From: Porites lobata
Taxonomy: Eukaryota; Cnidaria; Anthozoa; Scleractinia; Poritidae
Direction of reading: 5' to 3'
Assembly (NCBI GenBank): GCA_942486035.1
Contig: CALNXK010000046.1
Coordinates: forward strand, 908,501 to 972,500
Length of the DNA: 64,000 nt
In this document: positions 22,950 to 33,880 of the stretch, one piece after another
Position numbering within the stretch: the first letter of the stretch is position 1
Layout of the letters: the number at the start of each line of letters is the position of its first letter
Notes under the pieces: model-generated
What the model saw: only the letters and a program-made list of their open reading frames with translations
Database searches by the model: none
Told to the model about the DNA's origin: nothing
Program-made: the position numbers and the translations under genes

Positions 22950-23032
22950 TTATCTATTTTATTTTATTTTATTTTATTAGCTTTGCCCTGAAGAATACAA
23001 AAAAAAAACAAAAAAACAAAAAAACAAAAACA
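22950..23032. repeat. (TTTTA)n and A-rich low-complexity tract
   Basis: Tandem ttttattttattttattag followed shortly by a run of A broken by single C residues. It resembles the tail region of a retroposed element, but no body is recognised. Confidence 0.5.
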
Positions 23033-23946
23033 CTGTACATATGCAAACACTAGTAATAAGAACGTATCAAATATTAGGGCAGGGACACCGCAACAGCTAA
23101 AGCCCTGAAAGCCAATTACTGCGGACACAGCGAGACATTATTCATATTTCATTATATTTTACTAGATTTTCGAACATTCACAATTATTCTACAAGGCAAA
23201 GTATGATGCTATCCCTACCAAACGTTAAACGGAATTTTCGGAAAAGGACCGTTCTTTTTACTGGTGCAAACAGTTGTAACAAACTCCCATTAAACATTGT
23301 GAAGAGTGAAAACATTTAAACGTTCTGCCGTTGAGCAAGACATTTCTTTTTATCATAACTCTGATATTTTATTATATTTTATTAGTAAACTTTAAATGTG
23401 ATTTTGCATTGTATTTTTAGGCTTTTCAATGCAGCTCTTAAATTCTGTTATTGTATTTTTATCAGGATTTTTAAATGTAATAGTTCATGAAAATTCTTAA
23501 TGTAAATTAATTTATAAAGATACAGGGCCCCTATGGAGACCATCCTTAGAGCTGAATGGTATAAAATAGGTATGGGGTTGAACCTCGGTGCGGAGGGTCC
23601 CTGTATAAAACTTTGTTGATTATTGTCAACTGGATCTGGTCTCCATTACCACCACGGCAAAATAAACATAAGGTGGCTCGAGTATTTTGCTGAGACTTCT
23701 CATGGAATACTGACCCATGCGATTAAATTCTGCTTCATATGGACTACTTGCTCCAGAAAATAGATGGAGAACTTGAATGGCAGGAGAAAAAAGCAAATTT
23801 CTCCACTTTTTTCATTTGTGAAATAACATTTACTGTTCTCCGTGAAGGAGAGCACGATTTCTTCTCATGGGGTGGGCAAATTAGGTACATTCCTAGATCG
23901 CATCTTTGAATTTGCTTGATAACTCTGTCAGTTAGTGTCTTCTAAA

Positions 23947-23960
23947 AGATGATAAGCATT
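23947..23960 (+). promoter_or_regulatory. Shared AGATGATAAGCATT motif upstream of ligand 2
   Basis: Exact match to the 14-mer upstream of ligand 1, here 209 bp before the chosen start codon. It contains TGATAAG. Whether it acts as a control site or was only carried in the duplicated leader cannot be told from sequence. Confidence 0.35.
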
Positions 23961-24169
23961 CTTTGTATGGACAAAAGGATTGAGTATACTGTTTCATCAT
24001 GTATTTCATATCGATTACCACATCATCGCAGATTTAATGTCATTAGATACTCCGCTATCAAACGTTCCAAGGTTGCTGAATTTATCATCCGACTTGGCAA
24101 TTGATGACCATATTCACACCACGAGAGCCATCACAGCGACCCAAACCGGAACAACTCACTTTCAAGAAA

Positions 24170-24482
24170 ATGGACCATTTTACGACAGTTTTTGTCGTTT
24201 TCACGCTCCTCTCTTTGCATTTCGAAGGTTCGTCTTGTCGATTTCGTGGTCAAACTGCATCTGACAGCGAGCAGACCCTAGTGGAGTCATTCAAGAAAAA
24301 ACTGCTCAAAGAACTGGGCTTTTCCACTGCGCCAAATGTCAGTGGTCTTAGACCCCCGAAGATTCCAGAAATTCTCAGAAACCTGGTTGAAGCCGAAAAC
24401 AGAAAGTTTAAACGCATGGCTGAGGAAGTGGATGATAAATTTTACGCTAAAACAAGGCAAATTTTTCTCCTCCCAGAAGAAG
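24170..24482 (+). CDS. TGF-beta ligand 2, coding exon 1
   Basis: Signal peptide and first part of the prodomain. Ends at gaagaag|gtgaga in phase 1. Contains ESFKKKLLKELGFSTAPNVS, nearly identical to paralogue 1. Confidence 0.85.
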
Positions 24483-25727
24483 GTGAGATTTATTTTTTAT
24501 TTTGCGTTAATTAATAGCTTGTATTTTACACCCAGAGCTAGTAAACGTTCTCCTTCCGGAAAGAAAAACGCTGAAAAGTTTTTCATAAATCTGACCTGGG
24601 GAGGCCGGCTATTTTTTCACTTCTCGGTGTCTTGAAAATGTCTGTATTCTGCCCGCATCCTGATAGTTCTGGATTTAATTCTTGACTTCTAGACACTATT
24701 GTCGGGATTTACGAGACGAGCTATCTATTGTTAGAGAACTCGACTTCTCAGGGTACTATGTCTCTAACCACGATTAATGTCTGGCTATTTAAGGTATTAG
24801 GAAACCACTGAAAATAATCTCGTCAACATCATCTCATTGAAGCTTTTCTTTTTCTAAAGTATATGGGTGCGTTATGCTTTTAGTGTTAGTCAAGGTAACA
24901 AGATATTGTTTCTTTTCAATAGCAACACAGTTGCCAGCTTAATTTAAAATTCATTTGCCTTTTAAGCAAATAAAGTTGAAAAAAACTACATATTCAAGGT
25001 GAGTTCAAAACACCTGGGCCTTGAGATCAAATCCGCAACATTATGGGTCTTCATTAGCGAGGCAACCAGATCAAGTGGAGAGAATAAACAAGCAATGTAC
25101 AAATTGGTCATTTGGAGGCGTTTCAAAGGAAAAGAAGCAAGAGATGTTATGACCAAAGAACGTTTTCATTCGAAGCAACTCAACACGACTGGTTGGCACT
25201 CCTTCGACGTTAGTTTTTTGGTCAAAGAATGGTTCTCACAGCATCGAACGTCAGATTTGAGTTTGGAAATAGAAACGAAGGGGCTCAAATCTCTTGTGGT
25301 GGGTGGCATGACTAACGGTGACCCGGAAGCAAATCAGCCTTTCCTTCTTGTCGACACAAAAGAAAAGAAAACAGTGAGCCGCAAAAGAAGATCTTTTCAG
25401 TTAAGAAAATGCAATAAAACTGAGCCAAGGAACTGCTGCCGCAAGAGTATGTTTGAGATAGATTTTAAAGCTATCGGTTGGAATTTTGTCATTGCCCCCA
25501 GAGTATTGACCACGTTTACGTGTGCTGGAGTTTGCGCCAGATCATCGATCTACGGCGATCTTCAGTGGCGAGCTCAGGCTCTGATAAACTTAAATCAATT
25601 TCAAACTGTATGTTGTCGACCAAATGAACTGCTTCCCATGTCAATGATGATTTTGACGGAAGATGGAACTCCCGAGTACATTTATCTCCCAAAAATGCAG
25701 GTGAAATCGTGTCACTGCATTGTTTGA
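24170..25727 (+). CDS. GDF8/GDF11 (myostatin)-like TGF-beta ligand, paralogue 2, 2 coding exons
   Basis: Secreted precursor of about 358 residues, exons 24170-24482 and 24967-25727. The start is the ATG that opens a hydrophobic leader (MDHFTTVFVVFTLLSL); an in-frame ATG 69 bp earlier would put a charged stretch before it. The prodomain has KKKLLKELGFSTAPNVS, SATLWVFISE, FLVKEWFSQ and QPFLLVDT. Furin site RKRR then Ser. The mature domain has nine cysteines (C, CC, CAGVC, CC, CHC) and FKAIGWNFVIAPRV, close to GDF8/11. A sequon NKT lies inside the mature domain. The intron has the same phase and place as paralogue 1, so the pair arose by tandem duplication, but the proteins have diverged widely. 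Flanked by inverted family E elements. Confidence 0.9.
24967..25727 (+). CDS. TGF-beta ligand 2, coding exon 2
   Basis: Follows acceptor ttttaag. Encodes the prodomain core, RKRR furin site and mature ligand, ending VKSCHCIV and TGA (25725-25727). The prodomain carries an insertion relative to paralogue 1 after ISEA (TRSSGENKQAM). Confidence 0.9.
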
Positions 25728-25796
25728 TTAGGTTATAATTGTCTGAGGCTTTTACCTCCAGTAATTTCTATAAATCTGTAGTCCGGTGAGTTTTGT

Positions 25797-26157
25797 CGGG
25801 GGCACCCAACGAGAATATAGTTCAAAACCACTTAAACATAGCATTGTTAAACGTATTTTAGTATGTAAACGGTAGATATAGGCTTATTTTATCCCCTAAA
25901 AATTTTTCATCTGTTCGGATTTCCTAGCTGATAGTCTTGTGATCCGAAAATTATACCTTACCTTTTTCGAAAATTTCAGTCAGAGAAAAGGCTCCCAAAA
26001 TTCTAGGTGACCTTTTTAGGGTAAAAATCCGTTAAAAATGGGCAATCCTAGGAGAGGCAGGCAAGCAAGAAATTTTACAACAAATGTTCCGAAAATTCTA
26101 GATCTCAAATCGTCTTCTGAACAGATATTTTCAGAAAATTGACGTTGGGTGGCCCTG
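25797..26157 (-). mobile_element. Family E element copy 2, inverted, 69 bp after ligand 2 stop
   Basis: Left end CGGGGGCACCCAACG, right end CGTTGGGTGGCCCTG, flanked by the 6-bp direct repeat TTTTGT (25791-25796 and 26158-26163). The whole interior is the reverse complement of the copy at 22182-22579. It probably lies within the 3' UTR or at the polyadenylation region of ligand 2. Confidence 0.85.
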
Positions 26158-26163
26158 TTTTGT

Positions 26164-27040
26164 TAACTTAAGTTTTAGAGTTGTTTTGACTTCGGGCCCT
26201 TTATTTAGTGCGATCCTCTAGGTGTGATTTAAAATCGCCGGTGTAACCTAATAATAAGAGCAATGGAGATTAGCAGTTGAAGCGAAATTGCCGTTCAACC
26301 CCTGCTGCTCAAACTTTCATGCGCTAAACCAACGATAAGTGCTTATATCAAATGCACCGAACGAAAAATGGCACAAAAAAGCCATTTAACAGAAATAATC
26401 ATTTAATTTTAATTTTATTTTATTTGCCACACAATAATAGAAAACTAATTGTAAATTATATAGGACAAGTAGAAAAAAGAAGTGGCGAGGAGACCTAACA
26501 GAAACTATAGGCTTATGAGAGGTTAGGCCTCCTCGAACTACGGGCAAGAGTTAATTAATTTCATGCCAATATTCCCGGGAATAGTGCATCGACTTCAACA
26601 GTTAATTAATCAAGTGGGCGTAAGGATCGAGTTATTGATCTCACTAGAAGTATTTTTAGCAATGAGGCTTTAAATAATACACGAAAGAGATAATTTTGGA
26701 ATGGAATGAATTGGTAGTACGTTTTGGGCTCAATAGCGCTGATAGCCGGTAAAAACGTTTAAATAACGACACCGTATTGTTGGTTGATTAAGTATTAATG
26801 CAGAGAACATCTTGACTGGTAAACTTGGCATAACTCGACCAATGAACTGATTTAGCGAAGAGTAGTCGGTTTCAATTTTTTAAAAAACCTTTTTATAAAT
26901 CTATAGGACTACTAATTAGTTAATTATATTACTGACGATATCCTTCAAAGGGAAAACAAAACCATGGGGTATTGAATTTGTTCTTTTGTTGTTTGCTAAA
27001 TGCGCTTGATAGGTAGTTTTATAGGATATGCCGGATTTTT
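26164..27040. other. Intergenic DNA, nothing recognised
   Basis: A+T-rich, with a short ttaattttattttatttgc tract near 26405. No gene recognised. Confidence 0.4.
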
Positions 27041-27182
27041 GAGTGATTTTACTTAACTCGTGAAACAGGAAGTAGAATACTACGCACTATAACGCACTAA
27101 TTCCACTGTCTTCTTTTGTTTACTTCTTGCTATTTTCCACTATTTGTTAGTCGCCTGTTTCACGATTCAAGTAAAATCACTC
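27041..27182. mobile_element. Short MITE, 29-bp inverted ends (GAGTGATTTTACTT)
   Basis: Left gagtgattttacttaactcg with tgaaacagg, right cctgtttcacgattcaagta with aaatcactc, inverted with two mismatches. 142 bp. Confidence 0.75.
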
Positions 27183-28030
27183 TTTGTTTTTTCGAGCTAC
27201 CCTTAAGGAAAGAAAAGAAGTAGGTTGAACTAAGTTTAAGTATAATTATAAGCTGATTTGCGGAACCTTGTTCAGTTAAAAAACAATAAATGTAAAAGAA
27301 TGCGAAGGACCTTCATTTCAGTCTCAATTTAGGCTAAACAGGTTCTTACATAAATGATTGTTAGCACAAATTTAGGCTATTTAATTTCTTAAATAGGTGG
27401 TTATTTTCTGAAGAAAACAAATAGCTAAACGTATTTAATTTAGTGGTACTTTCAGCTTATTCCTTTTATATAAAATCTACGTACCAAACATTACAGTTGG
27501 AGTGATATTAAAGACACCTATGACTGTCACCTCTTTATGTCTCCAAAGATCCAGGATCCTGAATGTTGACTTACAGGTATCTTATCCACAGACTCAAAAG
27601 TTAGAACCATCTTGCACAGCAAGATAGACAGTACCACAGGAAAGTACTGCTCATGAGTTTCATTTGAATGGTTACCACTTAAACATTTCATCCACAGCCG
27701 ATTAGAACCACCTTGTACAGCACAATGAACAGTACCACACGCAGGAATGTACAGCTCATTTAGCGTTCATTTGAATGTTTACACCATTGGACTGATTTCA
27801 TCTATATAAACCTTTATATAGAGAGAAAACCGTTTACATAAAAACCCATTGAACGGTCATAAATCGGCCCATGGACCACACAGGAGAGACGTAACACACA
27901 TTTTATGTAAGGTAAGCTGTTTTTCAATGAAATCCTTTCATTTTCGTAGGTTACGGAAACGATAGATATTTTTTCCATACAAATCCTTATATTTTGAATG
28001 TTACGCAACAATGTCGATGTTCGCCGATGC
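27183..28030. other. Intergenic DNA with an internal near-duplicate
   Basis: The stretches around 27585-27660 and 27695-27750 share ttagaaccatcttgcacagc/ttagaaccaccttgtacagc and cagtaccac, a diverged local duplication of about 110-bp period. No gene recognised. Confidence 0.4.
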
Positions 28031-28610
28031 TTATATTTCGAGCTTGGGCTACGTGTGGTGTCTAGGCCGGCAGCCGTGACCCCTGGGAGGACTCATATTT
28101 AAAAGTGACTTTGATGTCCACCGTCTCGCTTTGGGGTGTATAAATTGCAGATTTTGGTCTCACTTAGAGTGTGTGGGATGGAAAGTCACTATATTTGCCC
28201 ATTCAGGTATCACTTGGTATTGTGCGTGAAGAAATCTAAAAGAAATGCCCTGACACTGACCACACAGAAATCCCCCTTAGGGCTCAGTTAGGCTTGAGCC
28301 ACACCCATATTGGTCTCCCTTGGGGGTTAAATTTGAATTTTTCGACGAGGATCCTCGTCAGTTTTATATGGGAGTCCTCCCCTGGGCCAAAACACAGCCC
28401 CTGCTTCAAATGAGAGCAAACGTTTCTGCGGACATGGACGTTTAACAACTTTTAAGCCCTCTTACTTTTAAAAAACGTTTTTATCCCCTAAAGTTGTACT
28501 GGAATCCGTTGACAATGGGCAAATTCTTTTGTGGTTCAAAAAATTCTCTTAAGCGGCCTGAAAGTTGTTAAACGTCCGTTGGTTGTCCACAAAAACAAAC
28601 AACACTTCCT
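28030..28610. repeat. Probable dispersed repeat (CGACGAGGATCCTCGTC region)
   Basis: Contains the palindrome cgacgaggatcctcgtc, gggaggactcatatttaaaa and gggagtcctcccctgggcc. This looks like an interspersed repeat, but ends are not identified and no coding part is seen. Confidence 0.3.
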
Positions 28611-28632
28611 GTTAGAGCTTATGCCTTATCAG

Positions 28633-28745
28633 CTGACTCGTCCCCAGTCGTTTCTAAGTTGTCTCTACTCATTAATTATTTAAAGACCCCGTTCTAGTCT
28701 TCCACGCCGAATACTAATAATGAGAGACGACTGGGGACGAGTCAG
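28633..28745. mobile_element. MITE, 19-bp perfect ends and exact 9-bp target duplication
   Basis: Ends CTGACTCGTCCCCAGTCGT and ACGACTGGGGACGAGTCAG are exact inverse complements. The element is flanked by CCTTATCAG on both sides (28624-28632 and 28746-28754). A 9-bp duplication is typical of Mutator-like elements, though other superfamilies are possible. 113 bp. Confidence 0.9.
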
Positions 28746-28876
28746 CCTTATCAGTGTTTCGCTTTCTTTTTGACTCCATAGTTCGTGCGCCAACTAACAG
28801 GACAGCAGCTAAAAAGGCTGTGCTTATATAATGCCTAACCTTTTAGGGGAATAAATAAATGTATTTCATCATGAAG

Positions 28877-29100
28877 ATTAACACCTGGGCCCAGTTGTTC
28901 GAAGGCCAATTAGCGCTTAACCTAGGGTTAAATTTAACCGGGTTTCAAAAGCATTTTTGTCTGATAATTTTCTCTGTTATTTTCAGAGATCATCAATCAT
29001 CAACTTGTTGACAAAAGGACTTAAACTGAATTTACTTTTTAAGCTTTCATATCTGAATTTGAAATTTCGCACTAACCCTGGGTTATCTTAGTCCAAAGGC
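28877..29100. mobile_element. MITE with CCCAGTTGTTCGAA / AACCCWGGGTTA ends
   Basis: Left cctgggcccagttgttcgaa with aacctagggttaaat; right ctaaccctgggttat with an eroded outer end. Related to the copy at 59791-60045. Confidence 0.55.
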
Positions 29101-29337
29101 ATATCATTCATTCAAAATATTTTTCGGTATTTCATTACCTCAAATCCCTCGGGTAATTCATCATAACCAACAAGCATTAACCAATTTTGAATGACTTTTG
29201 CAATTGCCAGCTATTGCCAAAAATGACGCAAATTGTATAGAATATCGACAGAAAAAGGGACGGCAAACTGAGGAGCCCCTGGGGAACGAGGTTAGGCGCG
29301 GGAACTTGATGATCGATCTTGGCAAGCACATTTTTAA

Positions 29338-30104
29338 GGTGATTCGCTGGTTTTGCATTGCCCATCTCTTACTGCGCATAACAAGATGGCCGCCGTGAAA
29401 AAGAGCATCTGAAGTAGCATTATTAAGGTGTTTCGATACAGTTTTGCGGAGACCACACCGATGTTTTTCAATCGTCTTAAAAGTGATTTTGTCCTTGTTC
29501 GATTGCTACAAACTTTTCACCAATGATTGACTATGAATTGAAGTTTGTCAAAATGTACTTTTTAGTAAAATCGATATCACTATGACAACAATAAACAAAA
29601 AACTTTAAAATCGATAAAATCCGAATTTTGCGCTATCTAGACCAGCTACTGAAAATCCTACACCAGGAACTTAAAATGTAGTGTTTAACAAATAACCTCC
29701 TTGCAAGAGAAGTAAAAATTCTGAGAAAAATGGCATAAGTCTATGTTCAGTGTTTTGGCAGTTTTACTAAACTGTAGGGATTGAGCTCTTACGGGTCGAA
29801 TAGCGCGTGTCCAAGTTAACAGATTAAGTCTAATCTGGAGCGTAAAATAAAAAGACATTTAAGTCAAATTCTGTGTGATACCACATGTATCATTGAAGAG
29901 ATCTCTCCTTTTTGCCTAGTTTTGGGCAGCGCGCGGGTTTTGCCAAAGTGCCCTAAATAGCCGTTTTTGTCAGCACTTTGACGTCAAAACGAGCACGGTA
30001 ACCCCCACTTTTTATTACTTTTTTAATCATCTTTTTGACTTGTTACATCAGTGTACCAAGTTTCTTCTACAATCTATGTTAGGTTCTTTTATTAAGGAAT
30101 CACC
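29338..30104. mobile_element. TTAA-flanked non-autonomous element (AGGTGATTC ends)
   Basis: Ends AGGTGATTC and GAATCACCT are perfect inverted repeats flanked by TTAA at 29334-29337 and 30105-30108. TTAA is the target duplication of piggyBac and Kolobok elements. About 767 bp, no long open frame, so non-autonomous. Confidence 0.75.
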
Positions 30105-30783
30105 TTAAGCCTGTAAGACTGGGCTTTAATGAATGATAAAACAATAATATTATCCTCAGCTTCCGTATGATATGAAAAATTCTGCTGATCTTGAAAGGTA
30201 TCTGCCGAGGACGAAGGTCTCCGAGATTTGTCTTATTCTTTATATCATAATCAGCCTCCTCCAAAAATTTCTAATAAGTGTCGACACAACGCGACCCTGC
30301 TGTTCTTCATTCATTTGTTTGACTCTCCTAAAGGCTGACGCCTCTCTAAAACAGACACTCTCTCAAGGTGTCTTTTTTAAACAAAGTTGACTGTAATTCC
30401 CAGTGGCAAACGTTTAAGTTATAGATACACAGACATCTATCGGATAAGGTTGATTTACGAACCTGTTACCCGCCGAAATCAAAGATCTATAACGTTCAAA
30501 CGATAAGAGTCTACACTGAAAGTTCACTGAGGTAAATATTATCGTGCGCCTTCGCATGGAACTTAATCAGTTCATCCTATGACCACCAAAGTTTTAGTGC
30601 TTAGCTGTTATCTTAATCAAAGTTTTAAAAGAGACTAATAAAAGAAGTTTGCCAAAGTGAAAAAGACAAAAAGTTGCTAAAAAAGACAAGCTAAGGTTGC
30701 CCAGGTTCTTGTGTCTGCTATGCACATGCGTAAGTAACTGGCATTACCGCGCAGTTCTCACGCTAGGCTTTGAACAGGGTCAG

Positions 30784-30842
30784 GATCTGAACCACTAGTT
30801 TCCCAGTGGCTTCGCGAAAAATCGGCTGTTTTCTCAGGCTAT
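30784..30842. repeat. Fragment of the AGCCTGAGAAAACAGCC palindrome family
   Basis: ctagtttcccagtggcttcg followed by cggctgttttctcaggct matches the outer part of the right arm of the element 150 bp downstream. Confidence 0.55.
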
Positions 30843-30988
30843 AGAAATATGTTTGCCATTTACTTGTTTGCATCGTTGCATAGTTATTAGGCGTTTTGAT
30901 CAAATTCAAAGAAAAAGTAGGAGCATATATATATATATTTTTTTGCTAAAATGGGCATAATTTACAAAACCTAGTTTAGCTTAATTAC

Positions 30989-31281
30989 CAGCCTGAGAAA
31001 ACAGCCAGCATTTGGCGACGCTACCACTGGTTTCCCCGCCAAATGACGTCTGAGAAACGAGCGCAGAAACTCCATACTGATGACGCGTCACTATCCAGAT
31101 CTGGGTAGTGCTTCTGATTGGTCGTGCCGTGTGGGAAATTTGATTCAACCAATCAGAAGCACTACCCAGATCTGGATAGTGACGCGTCATCAGTATGGAG
31201 TTTCTGCGCTCGTTTCTCAGACGTCATTTGGCGGGGAAACCAGTGGTAGCGTCGCCAAATGTTGGCTGTTTTCTCAGGCTA
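30989..31281. mobile_element. Near-perfect palindromic element, two 134-bp arms
   Basis: 30989-31122 and 31148-31281 are inverse complements with one internal mismatch and one at the outermost base; the spacer is 25 bp. Flanked by CTTAATTAC (30980-30988) and CTTAATTGC (31282-31290), a 9-bp duplication with one difference. The same short peptide frame appears on both strands because of the palindrome; it is not a gene. Confidence 0.9.
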
Positions 31282-31369
31282 CTTAATTGCTGGCACTTTT
31301 TTAGAGTATGAGCACTAATGCATGAATGGTATATTCTGCTACTTTTGCGAGCACAATCTATCAAAGCCT

Positions 31370-31810
31370 ATTGGGGGGTTTACGTGACACTGGGGCGACT
31401 TTGGCGCCGGCATGAGTTCGCTCCGGTTCCCTCTCATGGCTCTTTACTTGTTTTCATGATACCACCACAAAATTTCATGCCGGCGCGAGTCACCCCGGCG
31501 TGAGTTCACCCCGTTGTTGTCCCGGGGCGAGATTTTCACTCCGGTACGAAATCTCCAACGGTGTCATTTAAACGCGAAACGACCACTCGTATCGGTGTGA
31601 AATCGGTCTGCCGGTAGACTGGAACGGGTAGCGCATGCGTAATGTTTGCGATTTTGAATCATGTGTATTTTATCAACACGAAGTGTACCTACAAATAACG
31701 AGATATGAAATGACATGTACAAGTCATCATGTAAATGCGATACGAAATCAAAAATTCATCCCGGTATGAAACTCGCGCCGGTATACGTTTTCTTATATAA
31801 ATACCCCCTA
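31370..31810. repeat. Dispersed repeat with GGCGCGAGT/CCGGYRTGA motifs
   Basis: Left ggcgccggcatgagttcgc; right cccggtatgaaactcgcgcc with cggtat. Between them are several ccggcgtgagttcacccc-type motifs. Likely an inverted-repeat element with multiplied subterminal motifs. Confidence 0.5.
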
Positions 31811-32985
31811 TCTCGCACAGTCGAGGAAGCTTTAGCGCATGATAAAAGGGACCCCTGGGGACGAGACTGGGAATTGAAGTAGGGTGCGTCTTGTTGTATT
31901 TTAGTAGTATTTTAGAGCCCTGTTCAGTAAACCGGATAGCGAAACCAGAAAGCGTCTTCGCATAGAATTTCACGCACTTTTTAGCAGCCTCAAAAAGTTT
32001 GTCGGTCCTGGCAAATAATTTGCAAAATATCTGAGTCTCGCAATCAGCTTAGAACACACAATTCTACAGGCAAAGCAGACCATTGCTTTTGAGAAGATGT
32101 CGCAGTTCTGACGGAGTAAGCGTCACAGAGCTTTTTTCCACAACGCAACTGTCCGCCATCTTTACAATCACAGTGGCCCGCCAAAATATATCTAGATTTG
32201 TGCATTTCGTGCCCTAGGGAGGGGATTCTGAGGGAAAGTTTGTGCAGAGGTGTACCGCTGAGGCTGTCAAATCCTAACCCTGTTCAAGACAAAATCCGCT
32301 CATTTCGCGACCCTGTGTAAGACAATAGACCTTGTTTCACGTGACCCAAATGGAGTACTTTGCTTAAGAACACCTTCTTTGCACGTTGGTTTAAATTTAA
32401 ATTCAGCGAGCTTTAACCACGCATGTAGACCTCGCACTACCCGGCTGTTCACACCCTGTTCAAAACCATAGTAGGGAATAATAGTGAAGTTGTTTACCCT
32501 CTTTGGGATTCCAGACCCCAAGAACCATACTTAGTTGGGCATCACACACCCGTCGAGGCTAAATAAGGGAGGGAGTGCTTCCCCGGGTCTCGGCTAATTT
32601 GGGAGGGGGGTCTTCTTGTCAATTCAAGATGGGTGTTGGCCGCGAAGTCCTTTAAAGCCTGCTTCTGTGCCAAGGAAACAAATTAGGAATTGATACCCTT
32701 TGTGATACACAGAACTGAAATAAAGCGGATGACGAAGAAATCGTCGGACAAGTTCGCTTTCATTTCTTTCTGCGTCTGTGTTCATAATTCATAATTTATG
32801 GTTGTTTATCATTTACAAAAAGTTTCCGGAAAACCTGGTGGAAAAGTAACTAGTATACGATTTTTGGGTCGTTCCAGCGCAAAATTTCCTGGGGAGACGG
32901 AACGTCTGAAAAGGTAGGCCTTTTTTCCGGACGGAAGGTTTCAAGCAGAAGTTCAAGCCCGAGAGTTCCATTCCTTCAAAACATT
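31811..32985. other. Intergenic DNA, nothing recognised
   Basis: Contains a solo cccctggggacgaga end near 31852. No gene or complete element recognised. Confidence 0.4.
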
Positions 32986-33009
32986 TTTGATAGCAGTTCT
33001 AGGCCTTCG

Positions 33010-33320
33010 CGGTAAACTACCGTAAAATTCCGAAAAAAGCCCCTCCATGTATAAGCCCCTTCAAAAATAAGCCCGCAGAAAGTCCTCCGTTAAATCGATC
33101 CTCCAAATATAAGCCTCCCAGGGGCTTGTACTTGGAAATTGCCCCCAAATACAAAGTAAAACAAAACAAAAACGGTAAATTACCTTTTAACTACAAGGCC
33201 TGCCCAATCGATTTTGAAACGCAAATTTCCCTCCATAGATAAGCCCCTTCGAATATAAGCCCCTCCAAAAATAAGCCCTTCAAAAAGGGCCTTTGAAAAA
33301 TATAAGCCCCTGGGCATAGT
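33010..33320. repeat. Repeat built from AAATATAAGCCCCTCC units
   Basis: Irregularly repeated taagccccttcaaaaataag and ccaaatataagcctcccag motifs, at least eight copies, with a ggcttgtacttggaaattgc interior. Non-coding interspersed repeat. Confidence 0.65.
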
Positions 33321-33378
33321 TAATTGAGTGGAATGGTTATGAAACCCGTCAGACTCCTTTGTTATATGTTTTTGTGGA

Positions 33379-33504
33379 CCTGAAAGTGCACAACGTTCAA
33401 AAGAATTCCTATCATTTTGATTGTATTGACCAATAAAAACGTTGTATTAATTTATTCCGTAACAATTTGCCAACAGAAAACAAAGGATTGTGCACTTTCA
33501 CGGT
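33379..33504. mobile_element. Small inverted-repeat element (TGAAAGTGCACAA ends)
   Basis: Left cctgaaagtgcacaac, right ttgtgcactttcacgg; inverse complements with about one mismatch, about 125 bp apart overall. Confidence 0.55.
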
Positions 33505-33744
33505 ACTTCCAACATAAACTGCAGCACTGTTGTTCTTATCACTGATGTTTGCCGCTTTTCATAACCAGTCTCCTCTAATAACTATGCCCCGGGGTTATTT
33601 TCGAAATTTTACGGTATCCCAGAAGCAAACGAAACAAACGAAGCAGCTGTCAATGGTTGTCACTGCCCGAGTGATATGGCTGTGCGCATGCGTCAGGTGC
33701 TTGCCACATCACAGACTGCGCTCTTGTACTGAAATCAAATAACA

Positions 33745-33880
33745 TACCATACCATAATACTCTTTGCATAAGCATTGTTTTTACTTTCTTTTGGGGCCAT
33801 TTCAACTCCCAAGATAAACTGAAGACAATGCTTATGCAAAGTTTTGGAGTCACCAACAAAGAGTATTATGGTATGTTACG
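33745..33880. mobile_element. Palindromic MITE (ACCATAATACTCTTTG, family D)
   Basis: Left ataccataatactctttgca, right aacaaagagtattatggtat. The arms continue as tgcataagcattgtttttac against gacaatgcttatgcaaag. Related to the elements at 7557-7924 and 8382-8552. Confidence 0.8.

Noticed and set aside
30981..31286. The same peptide (starting MTRHYPDLGSASDW) encoded on both strands
   Set aside because: A direct consequence of the near-perfect palindrome; not a protein gene.
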